Shown here piece after piece: positions 52,725 through 62,658 of a stretch of DNA of 64,000 nucleotides. The notes under the pieces are model-generated. The model saw only the letters and a program-made list of their open reading frames with translations. It searched no databases and had not been told where the DNA came from. Source of the stretch: Candidatus Chlorohelix allophototropha (lineage in GTDB: Bacteria > Chloroflexota > Chloroflexia > Chloroheliales > Chloroheliaceae); the NCBI RefSeq assembly GCF_030389965.1, contig NZ_CP128399.1:2408934-2472933 (forward strand), in the 5' to 3' direction. The position numbers and the translations under genes were made by a program. Position 1 is the first letter of the stretch; each line of letters begins with the position of its first letter.

Positions 52725-54335
52725 CTAGTCGTCAGTGCTGTTATTGCGCCGCGCCAGATTATTGTAAACTTTAGCCCAATCGCGCCGGGGCTTGCGCAGT
52801 TTTACGCCCCCTATTTGCGGCTTATCAGCCTGAGATTCAAAATCCAAAAAGGATTTACTGGCTACCGCAGGCAAGTTTTGCTTTAGCGCCAACCGTTGGC
52901 TATCTCGGCGGGCTTGCTCCTCGGATTTCTGTCTTGCCATTTCTATCTCAATTTGCTCGCGCCAAGCTATTTCGGCTTTTTCCTGCGCAGTGCGAACCTC
53001 CCAAGCTTTTCGGGCTGTTTCAAGGTCTTGATTTTCTTGCTCAGAAATAACCGTTTGATGCAATTTTTGCTGCGCTTCGCGTCTTTCTCTCTCAGCCGCA
53101 CGTTGCTCACGCAATAAATCGCGTTGTTTGCGCTCAAGCTCTCGTTGTAATGCCATTTCAAGAATACGGGGATTATCCACCTGTTGCCTAGAAACATTCA
53201 GCAAAAGCCCAATCGCAGTCATTGAGATAGCCAGCGAAGAACCGCCATAGCTGATAAAGGGCAACGGAATGCCCGTAAACGGTACTAGGTTAGATACCAC
53301 CGCAATATTAAGAAACGCCTGAAAAACAATATAACTGGTGACACCTACTGCTACCAATCGTCCAAAACCATCCGGCGCATGCAAAGCAATACTATAGCCC
53401 CGCCATGCCAATGCCAAGAACAGGAATACTACCAGTGCAGTGCCAACCAAACCCAATTCTTCGCCTAGCACTACAAATATGCTATCGGTATATTGAGTAG
53501 GCAGCCAAAAAAACTTGCTCCGCCCTGCCCCAAGCCCTACACCAAACAAGCCTCCTGAGCCTAACCCTAGCAATGCCTGAGCAGTATGGGTGGTAACATC
53601 GGACAACGGATCGAAGTAGGCTTTAAATCGCTCTAGTCGCCACGGTGAAGTAACCGTCATCAGGTATATAACGCTACCGGCAAGGCTAACGCCCGTAATC
53701 AAATGCAAAAGATTTGCTCCGGCTACGAAGAACATCGCCAACCCGATAAAGCCGATAACCAGCGAAGTACCCATATCCGGTTCGCGTTCGACTAACCCGA
53801 TTATTACCCCAATGGTAATGGCAAACGGAAATAGCCCGTACCAAAACTTGCGAACCTTGTCGCCTTTGCTACTCAACCAGTGTGCTGCATATATAATCAG
53901 GATAAGTTTGCCAAACTCGCTAGGCTGGAACTGCGCCTGAACACTTTTACCAACCGGAAATATCCAACGCTTTGCACCAGCTATAGACGGTGCGAATTGG
54001 TCGGGTAGGATTAATACTAATATTAGCAGCGCCAATACACCGACCATAGCAATTACGCTATACTTGCGCCAAAAATGGTAATCTACTTTTACCCCAATAA
54101 AAAGTCCTACCAGCCCTACCACAACCCATGTAATTTGTTTGAACAAAATTGAGGCAGAGTTATAGTCTGGAGGAGTATTTACCGCTTCCACAAAACTGGC
54201 GCTATAAATAATTACTGTGCCTAGAGTCAAAATAACCGCTACCAGCACCAACAGCCAGTAGTCGGGTTTACCTCCGGTCAGAGATTTGACCAAAGCTTTA
54301 TTTTGATTTGGTTTGGTTATATCTGTTGTAACCAT
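52725..54335 (-). CDS. ftsW: Peptidoglycan glycosyltransferase FtsW with long charged C-terminal extension
   Basis: 536 residues. The first 375 are the SEDS core with ten TM helices; GREPDMGTSLV-type loop (VEREPDMGTS), LGLGSGGLFGVGLG, and GIPLPFISYGGSS are family signatures. The remaining 150 residues are a Glu/Arg/Gln-rich coiled coil followed by a basic tail, not part of usual FtsW. Works with the PBP encoded upstream. Confidence 0.95.
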   Translation of the reverse strand: MVTTDITKPNQNKALVKSLTGGKPDYWLLVLVAVILTLGTVIIYSASFVEAVNTPPDYNSASILFKQITWVVVGLVGLFIGVKVDYHFWRKYSVIAMVGVLALLILVLILPDQFAPSIAGAKRWIFPVGKSVQAQFQPSEFGKLILIIYAAHWLSSKGDKVRKFWYGLFPFAITIGVIIGLVEREPDMGTSLVIGFIGLAMFFVAGANLLHLITGVSLAGSVIYLMTVTSPWRLERFKAYFDPLSDVTTHTAQALLGLGSGGLFGVGLGAGRSKFFWLPTQYTDSIFVVLGEELGLVGTALVVFLFLALAWRGYSIALHAPDGFGRLVAVGVTSYIVFQAFLNIAVVSNLVPFTGIPLPFISYGGSSLAISMTAIGLLLNVSRQQVDNPRILEMALQRELERKQRDLLREQRAAERERREAQQKLHQTVISEQENQDLETARKAWEVRTAQEKAEIAWREQIEIEMARQKSEEQARRDSQRLALKQNLPAVASKSFLDFESQADKPQIGGVKLRKPRRDWAKVYNNLARRNNSTDD

Positions 54336-54340
54336 TGTTT

Positions 54341-55756
54341 TTAAAGCCTGCTTACAATTTCGCGGAATCGCTCACCACGTTCAACCTCATGTGTGAAAAG
54401 CCCGAAACTGGCACAACCGGGAGATAGTAGCACTAGACCTCCCTCTTTTGCCAATTCTGCTGACAGCTTAACCGCCGCAGGAAAATCATCGAATGGCCCG
54501 TGTAACAGTTTCTCCGGTACGCCTGCCTGAGCCAAGGCTTCTTGCAAACGGGGAGTTGCACTCCCCTTAAGCAACACTACCGCTTTAACCCGGTTTTGCG
54601 GATTGGCAATGGCAGTAGCCATCCCCTCAAATTGAAGATTTTTATCCGCGCCACCCGCTATCAATACAATATCCTTGTTTTCGCTCTGCCGCATCGCTTC
54701 TAATGCTGCCAATACCCCTGCCGGAGAAGTGCTGGTAGTATCGTTAATAAAACGCACCCCGTTGATTTCTCTTACAAATTCCAGCCTGTCCGGCACACCC
54801 TTGAAATTCTCAATGCCGCGCCGGATTGCCTCAGTAGGCGCGCCTACCGCTTTTGCCAAAGCAGTTGCCGTAAGAGAATTCATCAGGTTATGTGCGCCGG
54901 GTAGTTTCAAGGTATTACTTGAGCAAATTTCTTCCTCGTTACCATCCCAATCGCGCCAGATAATCACTTCATCCTTCAAAAATGTCCCGGCTTTATCTTT
55001 AGGTAAAGGATTAAGAGCGAACCAACCTACCTTACCGGGCGCATCTTCGGCAAAGGTGCGAACCAACGCATCGTTCAGGTTGAGAAATACGACACCATCT
55101 TTACCCTGATTCCGATAAATCCAGCGTTTGGAGTTAGCATACTCTGCCATACTGCGATAACGGTTCAGGTGATCGGGCGACAAATTGGTCACTGCCGCAT
55201 ATGACGGACTGATACCCTGTTCTCCAAACCCTTCTAGTTGCCAACACGAGATTTCCAGCACTACCGGGGTGTCTTCCCCGATCTCATCCAGTTTGTTGAG
55301 CGCCGAGATTCGCAAGTTACCCGCGACTACTGTATCGCTGCGCCATTCTTTCAAAATCGCGCCCAATAATACAGTGCTGGTGGTTTTACCTCTTGTACCA
55401 GTCACACCTATAATTTTGTGTGAGCGACATAGTTTGTAAAAGAGCGTAAGTTCCATTTCAATTTGCGCACCGGCTTCTCGCGCCATCTTCAAATAAGAAG
55501 ATTCGAGGGGCACTGCCGGATTTCTTATGACTAGTTCGGCGTTGCGAAAGTCTTCTTCGCGGTGTTCGCCAAATACATACTTTATGGGCAACCCTTCTAG
55601 CTTTTCGAGGGTGGGCTTTAACACTTCAGGGCTTCGTAGGTCGGTAACGATAACTTCAGCGCCCTGTGCCACCAAAAACTTCGTGACCCCTAGTCCGCCA
55701 TCGTGCAATCCCAAACCCATTACCAGCGCTCTTTTACCTTTAAGTTCCATTTTCAC
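54341..55756 (-). CDS. murD: UDP-N-acetylmuramoylalanine-D-glutamate ligase
   Basis: 471 residues. GVTGTRGKTTSTVLL P-loop, NLSPDHLNRY, and FINDTTSTSPAGVLAALEAM in the C-terminal domain. Overlaps mraY by 4 bases and ftsW follows after 5 bp. Confidence 0.96.
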   Translation of the reverse strand: MKMELKGKRALVMGLGLHDGGLGVTKFLVAQGAEVIVTDLRSPEVLKPTLEKLEGLPIKYVFGEHREEDFRNAELVIRNPAVPLESSYLKMAREAGAQIEMELTLFYKLCRSHKIIGVTGTRGKTTSTVLLGAILKEWRSDTVVAGNLRISALNKLDEIGEDTPVVLEISCWQLEGFGEQGISPSYAAVTNLSPDHLNRYRSMAEYANSKRWIYRNQGKDGVVFLNLNDALVRTFAEDAPGKVGWFALNPLPKDKAGTFLKDEVIIWRDWDGNEEEICSSNTLKLPGAHNLMNSLTATALAKAVGAPTEAIRRGIENFKGVPDRLEFVREINGVRFINDTTSTSPAGVLAALEAMRQSENKDIVLIAGGADKNLQFEGMATAIANPQNRVKAVVLLKGSATPRLQEALAQAGVPEKLLHGPFDDFPAAVKLSAELAKEGGLVLLSPGCASFGLFTHEVERGERFREIVSRL

Positions 55757-56889
55757 AATAGCGCCAACGCTACCCCTATCATCCCCATTACCAAGCTAAA
55801 CAGCCAGAACCGCATCGTTACCTGAGTTTCAGACCAACCGCTTTTTTCAAAGTGATGGTGTAGAGGAGCCATTTTGAACAGGCGTTTTCCGTCTGTCCAT
55901 TTGAAATAAAAGACCTGCAAAACCACCGATGCCATTTCTAAGATGAAAATCCCACCTATCAAAGGCAACAATAGCCATTGGTTAGTCTGGAAAGCCAGAA
56001 TCGCCAGTAACGCGCCTAGCGTCAACGAACCTGTATCACCCATAAAGACTTGCGCCGGATGGGCGTTATACCATAGAAAGCCCAGACAAGCCCCCGCTGC
56101 GGTAAAGCCGAGTAATACCACCTGCGGCTGTTCTTGCAAAAAACCGATAATAGCGTAAGCTACAAAAGCGGTGGCACAGGTGCTACCGGCGAGAGTATCA
56201 AGACCATCGGTAAGGTTAACCGCATTTGCCATTCCGGCAATCACAATGGTGGCAATCGGTACATATACCCAACCCAGCGATAGCGGTTCGCGCACGAAGG
56301 GAACATATACTTTTTGCAATTCCAACGGACCAAACAGGATTATTGCCGCTACCAAAGACATCACCAGTAGCCAGGCTAATTTAAACCGAGCCGTTAAGCC
56401 CCGCCGCGCCAGCCATTCACGCTTAAGGCGCTGCCAGCGATTTTCACCCGGTACAGGTACTTCACTGCCCTCGCGTCCAACTAGGCTGAGCATATCATCA
56501 ACTGCACCAAGCAATCCGCAAGCAATCAACATTCCGATTGGGAGTAACACCGAGAGCCTACCGGTAGGTAGCAAGTTGAAAATCACCGTGACAATTAGGA
56601 TTGAGCCAATTATCATCAAACCGCCCATGGTTGGCGTTCCGCTCTTTACCATGTGCGACTCAGGTCCTTCCAACCGGATACGCTTGCCAATTTTCTTGGC
56701 TTTAAGCCATACCAGCAAGGGCTTGCCGATTGCCCATGAAACCAAAAATGCCAGCGCACTCAGCAGTAAGCCTATAATCATTACAGGGGTTTCAAGCCCC
56801 TTACCCGGATTACTTTGACCTACTATCTCATACTGCTGCATACCGAGAAGCCAGCCTACCTGCGAACTCCAATCATTAATCATATTCAT
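55753..56889 (-). CDS. mraY: Phospho-N-acetylmuramoyl-pentapeptide-transferase
   Basis: 378 residues with ten TM helices. SGTPTMGGLMI, GAVDDMLSLVGR, NAVNLTDGLDTLAG and MGDTGSLTLG are MraY motifs with the metal-binding Asp; APLHHHFEKSG is near the end. Makes lipid I. Overlaps murF by 4 bases. Confidence 0.97.
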   Translation of the reverse strand: MNMINDWSSQVGWLLGMQQYEIVGQSNPGKGLETPVMIIGLLLSALAFLVSWAIGKPLLVWLKAKKIGKRIRLEGPESHMVKSGTPTMGGLMIIGSILIVTVIFNLLPTGRLSVLLPIGMLIACGLLGAVDDMLSLVGREGSEVPVPGENRWQRLKREWLARRGLTARFKLAWLLVMSLVAAIILFGPLELQKVYVPFVREPLSLGWVYVPIATIVIAGMANAVNLTDGLDTLAGSTCATAFVAYAIIGFLQEQPQVVLLGFTAAGACLGFLWYNAHPAQVFMGDTGSLTLGALLAILAFQTNQWLLLPLIGGIFILEMASVVLQVFYFKWTDGKRLFKMAPLHHHFEKSGWSETQVTMRFWLFSLVMGMIGVALALL

Positions 56890-58367
56890 GGCTGACCTTC
56901 TAACAATCCGGCTATCACCTCTTCAAGAGCTATCCCACGTGAGGCTTTTACCAGCAAATAGTCGTTTTGTTGTAATAGGTCCCGTAATATTTGAGTAGCT
57001 TCGCGTTTGGTTTCTGTGAAAATAACCTGTTCTTGTCTTAACCCACTTTTTAACGCCTCTTCAGCGGTAAAACGCGAGGATTCCCCTGTTACTACCAGTA
57101 TATCCACTACTTGGGCAGCACGCCTACCTACAATGCGATGCGCCTCCTCGGTGTAATAGCCCAGTTCAAGCATATCGCCTAGCATGGCGATTTTGCGCCC
57201 CTGCGTTTTAGTATCTGCCAGCAAATCTAGCGCAGCTACCGTAGATACAGCGCTGGCGTTGTAACAATCATCAATAATGACTGAACCGTTAAGACCGGGT
57301 TTCACCAGCACCCGTATCTGTGCGCTGGTATCTTTCAAACCTTGTTCAATTTCGTCCCAATTCAACCCACACAACAGTCCGATTGCACTAGCGGCTAATG
57401 CGGTGTACACATTATGGCGACCCGGCAAGGGTAGCCGTAAATGATATTTTAACCCTTTGTAATTAGCGGTAAAAGCGATACCTTCCAAACCATTGGTCTG
57501 AATATCACTCGCCCACAGGTCGAATGAAGGGTCAAAACCGTAGTAGAAAACCTGAGCCTGAGTTTGACTTGCCATTGCCTTGACAAGCGGGTCATCCCCA
57601 TTCAGAACCGCCCAACCGTCCGGCGGCAAACTTTGCACTAACTCTGCTTTGTTTTTGGCAAGGTTTTCGAGACTGCCCATTCGCCCAACATGGCTATGGC
57701 TAACCCCTAGTTCAACCCCAATATGTGGTTTTGCAACAGCACAAACGCGAGTTAACTCGCCAAATTCCCAGCCACAACCCATTTCAATAACCGCTTGCTG
57801 GTATTCCTCTTGTAATTCGAGTAGTACCGGCATCAAACTATATTCATTGTTATAGCTTTTTGGCGATTTAAAAACGTGGTAGCGCTGGTTAAGCACTGCT
57901 ACAGCCAGTTCTTTGGTGCTGGTTTTACCAACACTGCCCGTAATTCCAACTACATTGAGCGTAGAATATTGCGCCCGCCAATCGGCAGCCAGTTGTTGAA
58001 ACGATTTGAGCGTATCCTCTACCGCTACGACAGGTACTGCTGGCAAATTTTCCTGAGTAGCAAGCCAATTCTTTCGCACTAATAATGTAGAAGCACCCGC
58101 TGCAATGGCAGCCTCAATATAATTATGACCATCGGTGTTTTCACCGGATAACGCTACAAATAACGTACCGGGAACTACCTGTCGGCTATCGTAAACAACT
58201 TTAGAATAGGTCGGATTTTCGCTTGTTAACGTGCTTATATCAGGATAGTTGGCGATGAGATGATTGTCGGGTAGATTTCCGCCCGATTGATTCAAACCCG
58301 GTAGCGGCATATACAGCTTGCCGCCCGTAGCTCGTATCAGTTCAGGCAAGGTGAGTAGCTTTTTCAT
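56886..58367 (-). CDS. murF: UDP-N-acetylmuramoyl-tripeptide-D-alanyl-D-alanine ligase
   Basis: 493 residues. GITGSVGKTSTKE P-loop, SYNNEYSLM, VIDDCYNASAVS and AMLGDMLELG are MurF-specific. Adds D-Ala-D-Ala from Ddl. Starts after a 300-bp gap that follows the PBP gene and its terminator, so it may head a second transcript of the cluster. Confidence 0.97.
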   Translation of the reverse strand: MKKLLTLPELIRATGGKLYMPLPGLNQSGGNLPDNHLIANYPDISTLTSENPTYSKVVYDSRQVVPGTLFVALSGENTDGHNYIEAAIAAGASTLLVRKNWLATQENLPAVPVVAVEDTLKSFQQLAADWRAQYSTLNVVGITGSVGKTSTKELAVAVLNQRYHVFKSPKSYNNEYSLMPVLLELQEEYQQAVIEMGCGWEFGELTRVCAVAKPHIGVELGVSHSHVGRMGSLENLAKNKAELVQSLPPDGWAVLNGDDPLVKAMASQTQAQVFYYGFDPSFDLWASDIQTNGLEGIAFTANYKGLKYHLRLPLPGRHNVYTALAASAIGLLCGLNWDEIEQGLKDTSAQIRVLVKPGLNGSVIIDDCYNASAVSTVAALDLLADTKTQGRKIAMLGDMLELGYYTEEAHRIVGRRAAQVVDILVVTGESSRFTAEEALKSGLRQEQVIFTETKREATQILRDLLQQNDYLLVKASRGIALEEVIAGLLEGQP

Positions 58368-58667
58368 TTATTAATTCAGCATCCTCATAAACAACGAAGA
58401 GGTTCTGATGAACCTGTTTGTGAATAGTAAAAGGCTTGCCGATTTTAACAGATAAGCTACGACCGTGCAATCTTGGGATAACTCGCTTCTATGGGATTTG
58501 TCACCTAATTATTACCCGATTTCAAACTCTAGTCAATCCTTTTTTTTATGATTTTGGTACTACTTTTTACAATAATCTTTAAATCCGGTTAAAATACCGG
58601 GGAAAAATGCATCCCGCCCTATTACGGGCGGGTGGTTGTCGGGAGAAGGAGCAGTAACCTTAGTCGG
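58368..58667. other. Gap within the dcw cluster between the PBP gene and murF
   Basis: 300 bp. Holds the terminator at 58603-58632 near the PBP end and an AT-rich stretch that probably contains the murF promoter on the minus strand. No gene is seen. Confidence 0.5.
58603..58632 (-). terminator. Terminator after the PBP gene
   Basis: CCCGCCC and GGGCGGG pair around a six-base loop; on the minus strand the stem is followed by ATGCA and five U. Splits the dcw cluster into two transcription units or lowers read-through. Confidence 0.65.
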
Positions 58668-60527
58668 TTACTGGTTGGCAGGTGTCACCGGTTCGGTTGG
58701 TGGTATGTTGTAATATCGCAACAAGAATTCAACAATATTTTGAACCGCCGGTGCCGCCGTATTGGAACCAAAAGTATTGATATTGTCCAATCGCACCAAT
58801 ACGAGAAATTGCGGGTTATCAGCCGGTGCATAGGCAACGGTAGAACCAATATACATATCAGGACTGTAACCACCGGAAGGCAACGCAATTTGGGCAGTAC
58901 CGGTCTTGCCAGCGATTCGATATCCTTTAACATCAACAAGATGCGTTTCGCCACCTGTAACCGCCTGAACCAGCACTTCAGTGGTGGTACGAGAGCTTTC
59001 AGGTGAAATTATCTGCCGCACTACCTGTGGCTTTGTCTCTTCGATTACCTTACCATCCCGCGAAATTTTGGAAACCACGTAGGGTTTAACCAATTTGCCA
59101 CCATTAGCAACTGCCGAAACAGCCGTTACCAGTTGAACTGGTGTTACCGCTACCGCTTGTCCAAAGGAATTCATATCGAAATCGAGCATTGTCCAGCTTT
59201 TATTTTCTGGCCAGCGAATAATCCCTTCAACCTCACCGGAGAGATCAATCCCGGTAGTAGCGCCAATGCCGAAATTGTGCAGATAATTATAATATTTGGT
59301 TGGACCAAATTTCTCTGCTATCCACATTGCACCGACATTGCTAGAATGTTGGATGGTTTTGATAACAGTTTGATTGTCGTATCCAACCCTGTTGTAATTA
59401 CAAACGGTATATCCGTATTTAATCACGCAACCCGGTAAGGTTCCGGCATTGGTTTCAGGAGTCACTGCACCGGTATCAATACCGATAGCGGTAGTAAATA
59501 TCTTGAAAGTGCTGCCGGGTTCGTAAACGTCACTTACGTTCGGATCGCGAAATCGGGAAGTATCGGTCTTATTGAAATTGTTTGGATCATAATCCGGGTA
59601 ACTTACCCACGCTAGAATTGCGCCTGTTTGCGGATTCATCACAATTGCGCTAGCCGCCGTTGCTTTCCAGCGGAACATAGCTGCCAGAGTTTCGCGCTCT
59701 ACCTTACTCTGAATGGCGCTATCAATGGTCAGGGTCAGGTCGGCGCCTTCAACGGAGGGGCTTATCTGTTGCGCACCTAGCGCAATCGGGTTACCGGTGG
59801 CATCGCGTTCTGCCAGAATCTTACCGGGCTGTCCGCTCAACTCATCATTATAGTAACCCTCAACCCCATACGCCCCTTTCATCTCAAAATTAGTAAAGCC
59901 CAGTATATGCGCCAGTAATGTACCATTAGGATAGACTCGGCGTGGTTTCGGCTCTAAATAAATACCATCCAACTTTGCCGCACGAATTTGCTCAGCAGTG
60001 GTAGCATCTACTTCTTTAGCAATCGTATTCCAAGTATTTGTGCCTTCTTTATTAAGTACCAGCGCCGATTTTATTTGGTCTCTTGGTACATTTGGCAATA
60101 GCTTCTGTAATTTATCCAGATTCTCAGTAAGTTTTGCTTCAGTAAGGTCGCGTGGCACACCCCAGACTATATAAACAGCCGAGTTTCCTGCCAACAACAT
60201 ATTATTAGCATCATAAATCAAGCCACGTCTAGCGGTAATTTCGCTGGTCTGAAGATGCAGTTGTTTGGCGATACCAGAAGTGGTTGAGGCTTGATCTACC
60301 TGCCAGTGAAAAAGATTAATTACCAACGCAAATGCCACTAGTGTAACTACGCCGGCTGTAAGTCGCGTGCGAGTATAGGGAGAAAGACCCCATTTCTTCC
60401 GACGGGGCGGCAACGGCTTCCTCTTAAGCTCTGGCTCAGGTACTGGCAATTCCGGCGCATCAATAGTTGGCGACTGGAAGTCAAACCTGAGTGGTGTGCG
60501 ATTACGGTAGCGAAGCTTATCGCTCAC
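58668..60527 (-). CDS. ftsI: Class B penicillin-binding protein, FtsI/PBP2 type
   Basis: 619 residues. Cytoplasmic basic tail, one TM helix (LTAGVVTLVAFALVINLF), dimerisation domain, then transpeptidase with STFK (catalytic Ser), SSN, and KTGTAQ. No PASTA repeats, unlike many relatives with Ser/Thr kinases. Cross-links septal peptidoglycan with FtsW. Confidence 0.95.
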   Translation of the reverse strand: MSDKLRYRNRTPLRFDFQSPTIDAPELPVPEPELKRKPLPPRRKKWGLSPYTRTRLTAGVVTLVAFALVINLFHWQVDQASTTSGIAKQLHLQTSEITARRGLIYDANNMLLAGNSAVYIVWGVPRDLTEAKLTENLDKLQKLLPNVPRDQIKSALVLNKEGTNTWNTIAKEVDATTAEQIRAAKLDGIYLEPKPRRVYPNGTLLAHILGFTNFEMKGAYGVEGYYNDELSGQPGKILAERDATGNPIALGAQQISPSVEGADLTLTIDSAIQSKVERETLAAMFRWKATAASAIVMNPQTGAILAWVSYPDYDPNNFNKTDTSRFRDPNVSDVYEPGSTFKIFTTAIGIDTGAVTPETNAGTLPGCVIKYGYTVCNYNRVGYDNQTVIKTIQHSSNVGAMWIAEKFGPTKYYNYLHNFGIGATTGIDLSGEVEGIIRWPENKSWTMLDFDMNSFGQAVAVTPVQLVTAVSAVANGGKLVKPYVVSKISRDGKVIEETKPQVVRQIISPESSRTTTEVLVQAVTGGETHLVDVKGYRIAGKTGTAQIALPSGGYSPDMYIGSTVAYAPADNPQFLVLVRLDNINTFGSNTAAPAVQNIVEFLLRYYNIPPTEPVTPANQ

Positions 60528-60545
60528 AGTGCTATCTCCTGCTGC

Positions 60546-61055
60546 CTAATTTAGTCTCGCCGGTAGATTATCGCGCCAACGACTGGGTAACATTTGGCTT
60601 AAAATGCGCCACCAATCACTAACCTGATAAAGACGTGGGTTTTTATTAGAACCATCTACCGCGCTAGGTGGCGCTGCCGGAATATCCATATAAACAAATT
60701 TGGTAGCTTCGGTCATATGGAGCTTTTCACGAGCTTCTTGCTCAATACGCCGCAAGTTCACCAACTTACCGATGTCCGCATTTATAGCTTCGGCTTGCTG
60801 GTTTAAAACTGCTTCCCGCTCATCAATTCTCTCTATATCATAGCCAAGTTGAACAATGGTACTGGTTTGGTTAAGCCAGATCAGAGCGGCAGCAGAAATC
60901 ATCAGCCCAAACAGTGCAATTCGCACCGCCAATTGCATATTTCTGGCTCGCCTAATTAGCTGTTCGCGAACAGCTTTCATCTTAAATGCAGCTACCGTAC
61001 CTATGAACCCGGTGTTTGAAGGGCGAGCGCCCGGATCGTCCATGGGAATTTGCAT
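60546..61055 (-). CDS. FtsL/DivIC-like septal protein
   Basis: 169 residues: cytoplasmic part of about 40, one TM helix (LAVRIALFGLMISAAALIWL), then a coiled coil (DIERIDEREAVLNQQAEAINADIG) and a tail of 60. Size, topology and place between rsmH and ftsI are those of FtsL, whose sequence is poorly conserved. ATG 61055 has GAGG 7 bases upstream; the longer frame starts at a TTG at 61079. Confidence 0.8.
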   Translation of the reverse strand: MQIPMDDPGARPSNTGFIGTVAAFKMKAVREQLIRRARNMQLAVRIALFGLMISAAALIWLNQTSTIVQLGYDIERIDEREAVLNQQAEAINADIGKLVNLRRIEQEAREKLHMTEATKFVYMDIPAAPPSAVDGSNKNPRLYQVSDWWRILSQMLPSRWRDNLPARLN

Positions 61056-61127
61056 GCTATCCTCAAATCCTGCAAGCAACCTGAATTGCTTTAATCTATA
61101 TGAGTTTTCAGTATGCCGGTAGGGTCC

Positions 61128-62096
61128 CTATATTTTTTCTGCTATTCGCAGTTTTGCGCTACGGCTACGCCGATTAGAAGCTTGTTCTTCTGTTCCAGCT
61201 TCCAGCGGCTTTTTCGTAATAATTTTGAGCGTTGGTATTTTGGCTTGCGCCAGATACACCGGAACGCCCGGCAAATTCTCTCTCTCACTAGCAGCATCTC
61301 GAATGAAATGCTTTACAATACGATCTTCCAGCGAGTGGAATGTGATAACCACCAGTCTTCCACCCGGTTCGAGTGTTTCCATCGCCGCATCTAGTCCTGA
61401 ACGGAGATTTTCTAGTTCGCGGTTAACAGTTATTCGCAATGCCTGAAATACTTTGGTAGCCGGGTGAATCGGCTTTTTTTCACGCCCTACGCTTCTACCG
61501 CCCGAAACTCTTTGGAGTAAATGCGCCAGTTCCAAAGTAGTTTTAAATTGAGCGTGTTGGCGTGTCTCGACAATTGCTCTGGCAAAGCGGCGCGCTTGCG
61601 GCTCTTCTCCGACCTCGAAAAAGATTTTTACCAAATCTTCTTCGCGCCATTCATTTACAATGCGAGCGGCAGTCAAATCTCCCTGAGTTTCTCCTAGGCG
61701 CATATCCAGCGGACCATCTCCTTGAAAGGAGAATCCGCGAGCGGGGTTATCCAGTTGCATAGAACTGACCCCTAAATCCAGCAAAACCCCTTGCACCGGC
61801 GAAAAATTTAATTCGCGTGCTACCTGCGCCATCCCGGAAAAATTACTTTGAACCAGCTTTGCATTATCACTGAAAGGTTCTAGCCTTTTTCGAGCAATCT
61901 CCAAAGCAATTGAATCAACGTCTAGTCCTAAAAGTTGACCGTCAGGGGCAATTCGCTCCAGTATTCCAAAAGCATGACCACCTGCGCCCAATGTGCCATC
62001 TATGTAGCGACCGCCCGCTCTTAGATTCAGAGCCTCCAGCGATTCACGCCACAATACCGAGAAATGAGGAGAGTTGCCTAAAGGCTGGGTCATCAT
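61128..62096 (-). CDS. rsmH: 16S rRNA m4C1402 N4-methyltransferase
   Basis: 322 residues. YIDGTLGAGGHAFGIL (SAM site), GVLLDLGVSSMQLD, RGFSFQGDGPLDMRL and VVITFHSLEDRIVK are RsmH signatures. Overlaps mraZ by one base (TAATG). Confidence 0.97.
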   Translation of the reverse strand: MMTQPLGNSPHFSVLWRESLEALNLRAGGRYIDGTLGAGGHAFGILERIAPDGQLLGLDVDSIALEIARKRLEPFSDNAKLVQSNFSGMAQVARELNFSPVQGVLLDLGVSSMQLDNPARGFSFQGDGPLDMRLGETQGDLTAARIVNEWREEDLVKIFFEVGEEPQARRFARAIVETRQHAQFKTTLELAHLLQRVSGGRSVGREKKPIHPATKVFQALRITVNRELENLRSGLDAAMETLEPGGRLVVITFHSLEDRIVKHFIRDAASERENLPGVPVYLAQAKIPTLKIITKKPLEAGTEEQASNRRSRSAKLRIAEKI

Positions 62097-62539
62097 TACA
62101 CCAATTGTAGGTTGCCCATACGTGCCGCCATTTCGCTGCCTTTCTCTTCGACCACTTCCTGCTCATGCTCCCAGCGTTCTTTACTCCAGATTTCGATACG
62201 GTTATTCACGCCTATTACCATTACCGTTACATCTTCGCCTTCAATGGCGGCATATTTGCGTAATTCCTGCGGAACAGTAATGCGCCCCTGCTTATCAAAC
62301 TCGCATGGGGATGCGCCGGAAAAGAAATTGCGCTGTAAGGCGCGAGCATCTGGATCGGTGGTGGGAAGGGCTTCATATTCGGAGGCAAGTTTCTGAAACT
62401 CGACATCGGTGTAAAGTGCGAGGCATTTATCTACGGAGCGAGTAATAAACATTCCGGCTTCTAGTGCATTCCGGAACTTGATAGGAACGGCAAGCCGACC
62501 CTTGATATCTACATTATGTTCGTAGCTACCAAAAAACAC
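62096..62539 (-). CDS. mraZ: Transcriptional regulator MraZ
   Basis: 147 residues with two SpoVT/AbrB-like halves: VDIKGRLAVPIKFR and FDKQGRITVPQELR. Represses the dcw promoter by binding tandem boxes, which are present just upstream. Confidence 0.97.
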   Translation of the reverse strand: MFFGSYEHNVDIKGRLAVPIKFRNALEAGMFITRSVDKCLALYTDVEFQKLASEYEALPTTDPDARALQRNFFSGASPCEFDKQGRITVPQELRKYAAIEGEDVTVMVIGVNNRIEIWSKERWEHEQEVVEEKGSEMAARMGNLQLV

Positions 62540-62612
62540 AGCCTTACTCCCGAAATAGGCTCTCTTTTACACGCAAACTTACAGATTCAGAACGATTTAA
62601 GTAGTAAGTGTC

Positions 62613-62647
62613 CCCACAAATCACCACTTAATGCCTCAAATCACCAC
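62613..62647 (-). promoter_or_regulatory. mraZ: Four MraZ-binding boxes
   Basis: On the minus strand GTGGT, GAGGC, GTGGT and GTGGG follow one another at exact 10-bp steps, 74 bp upstream of mraZ and downstream of its promoter. MraZ is known to bind GTGGN repeats with 5-bp spacers. Confidence 0.7.
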
Positions 62648-62658
62648 TTCTTGAGGTA

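Noticed and set aside
56171-56818. 215-codon open frame opposite mraY
   Set aside because: Antisense shadow of a clearly identified gene, without ribosome binding site or motif.
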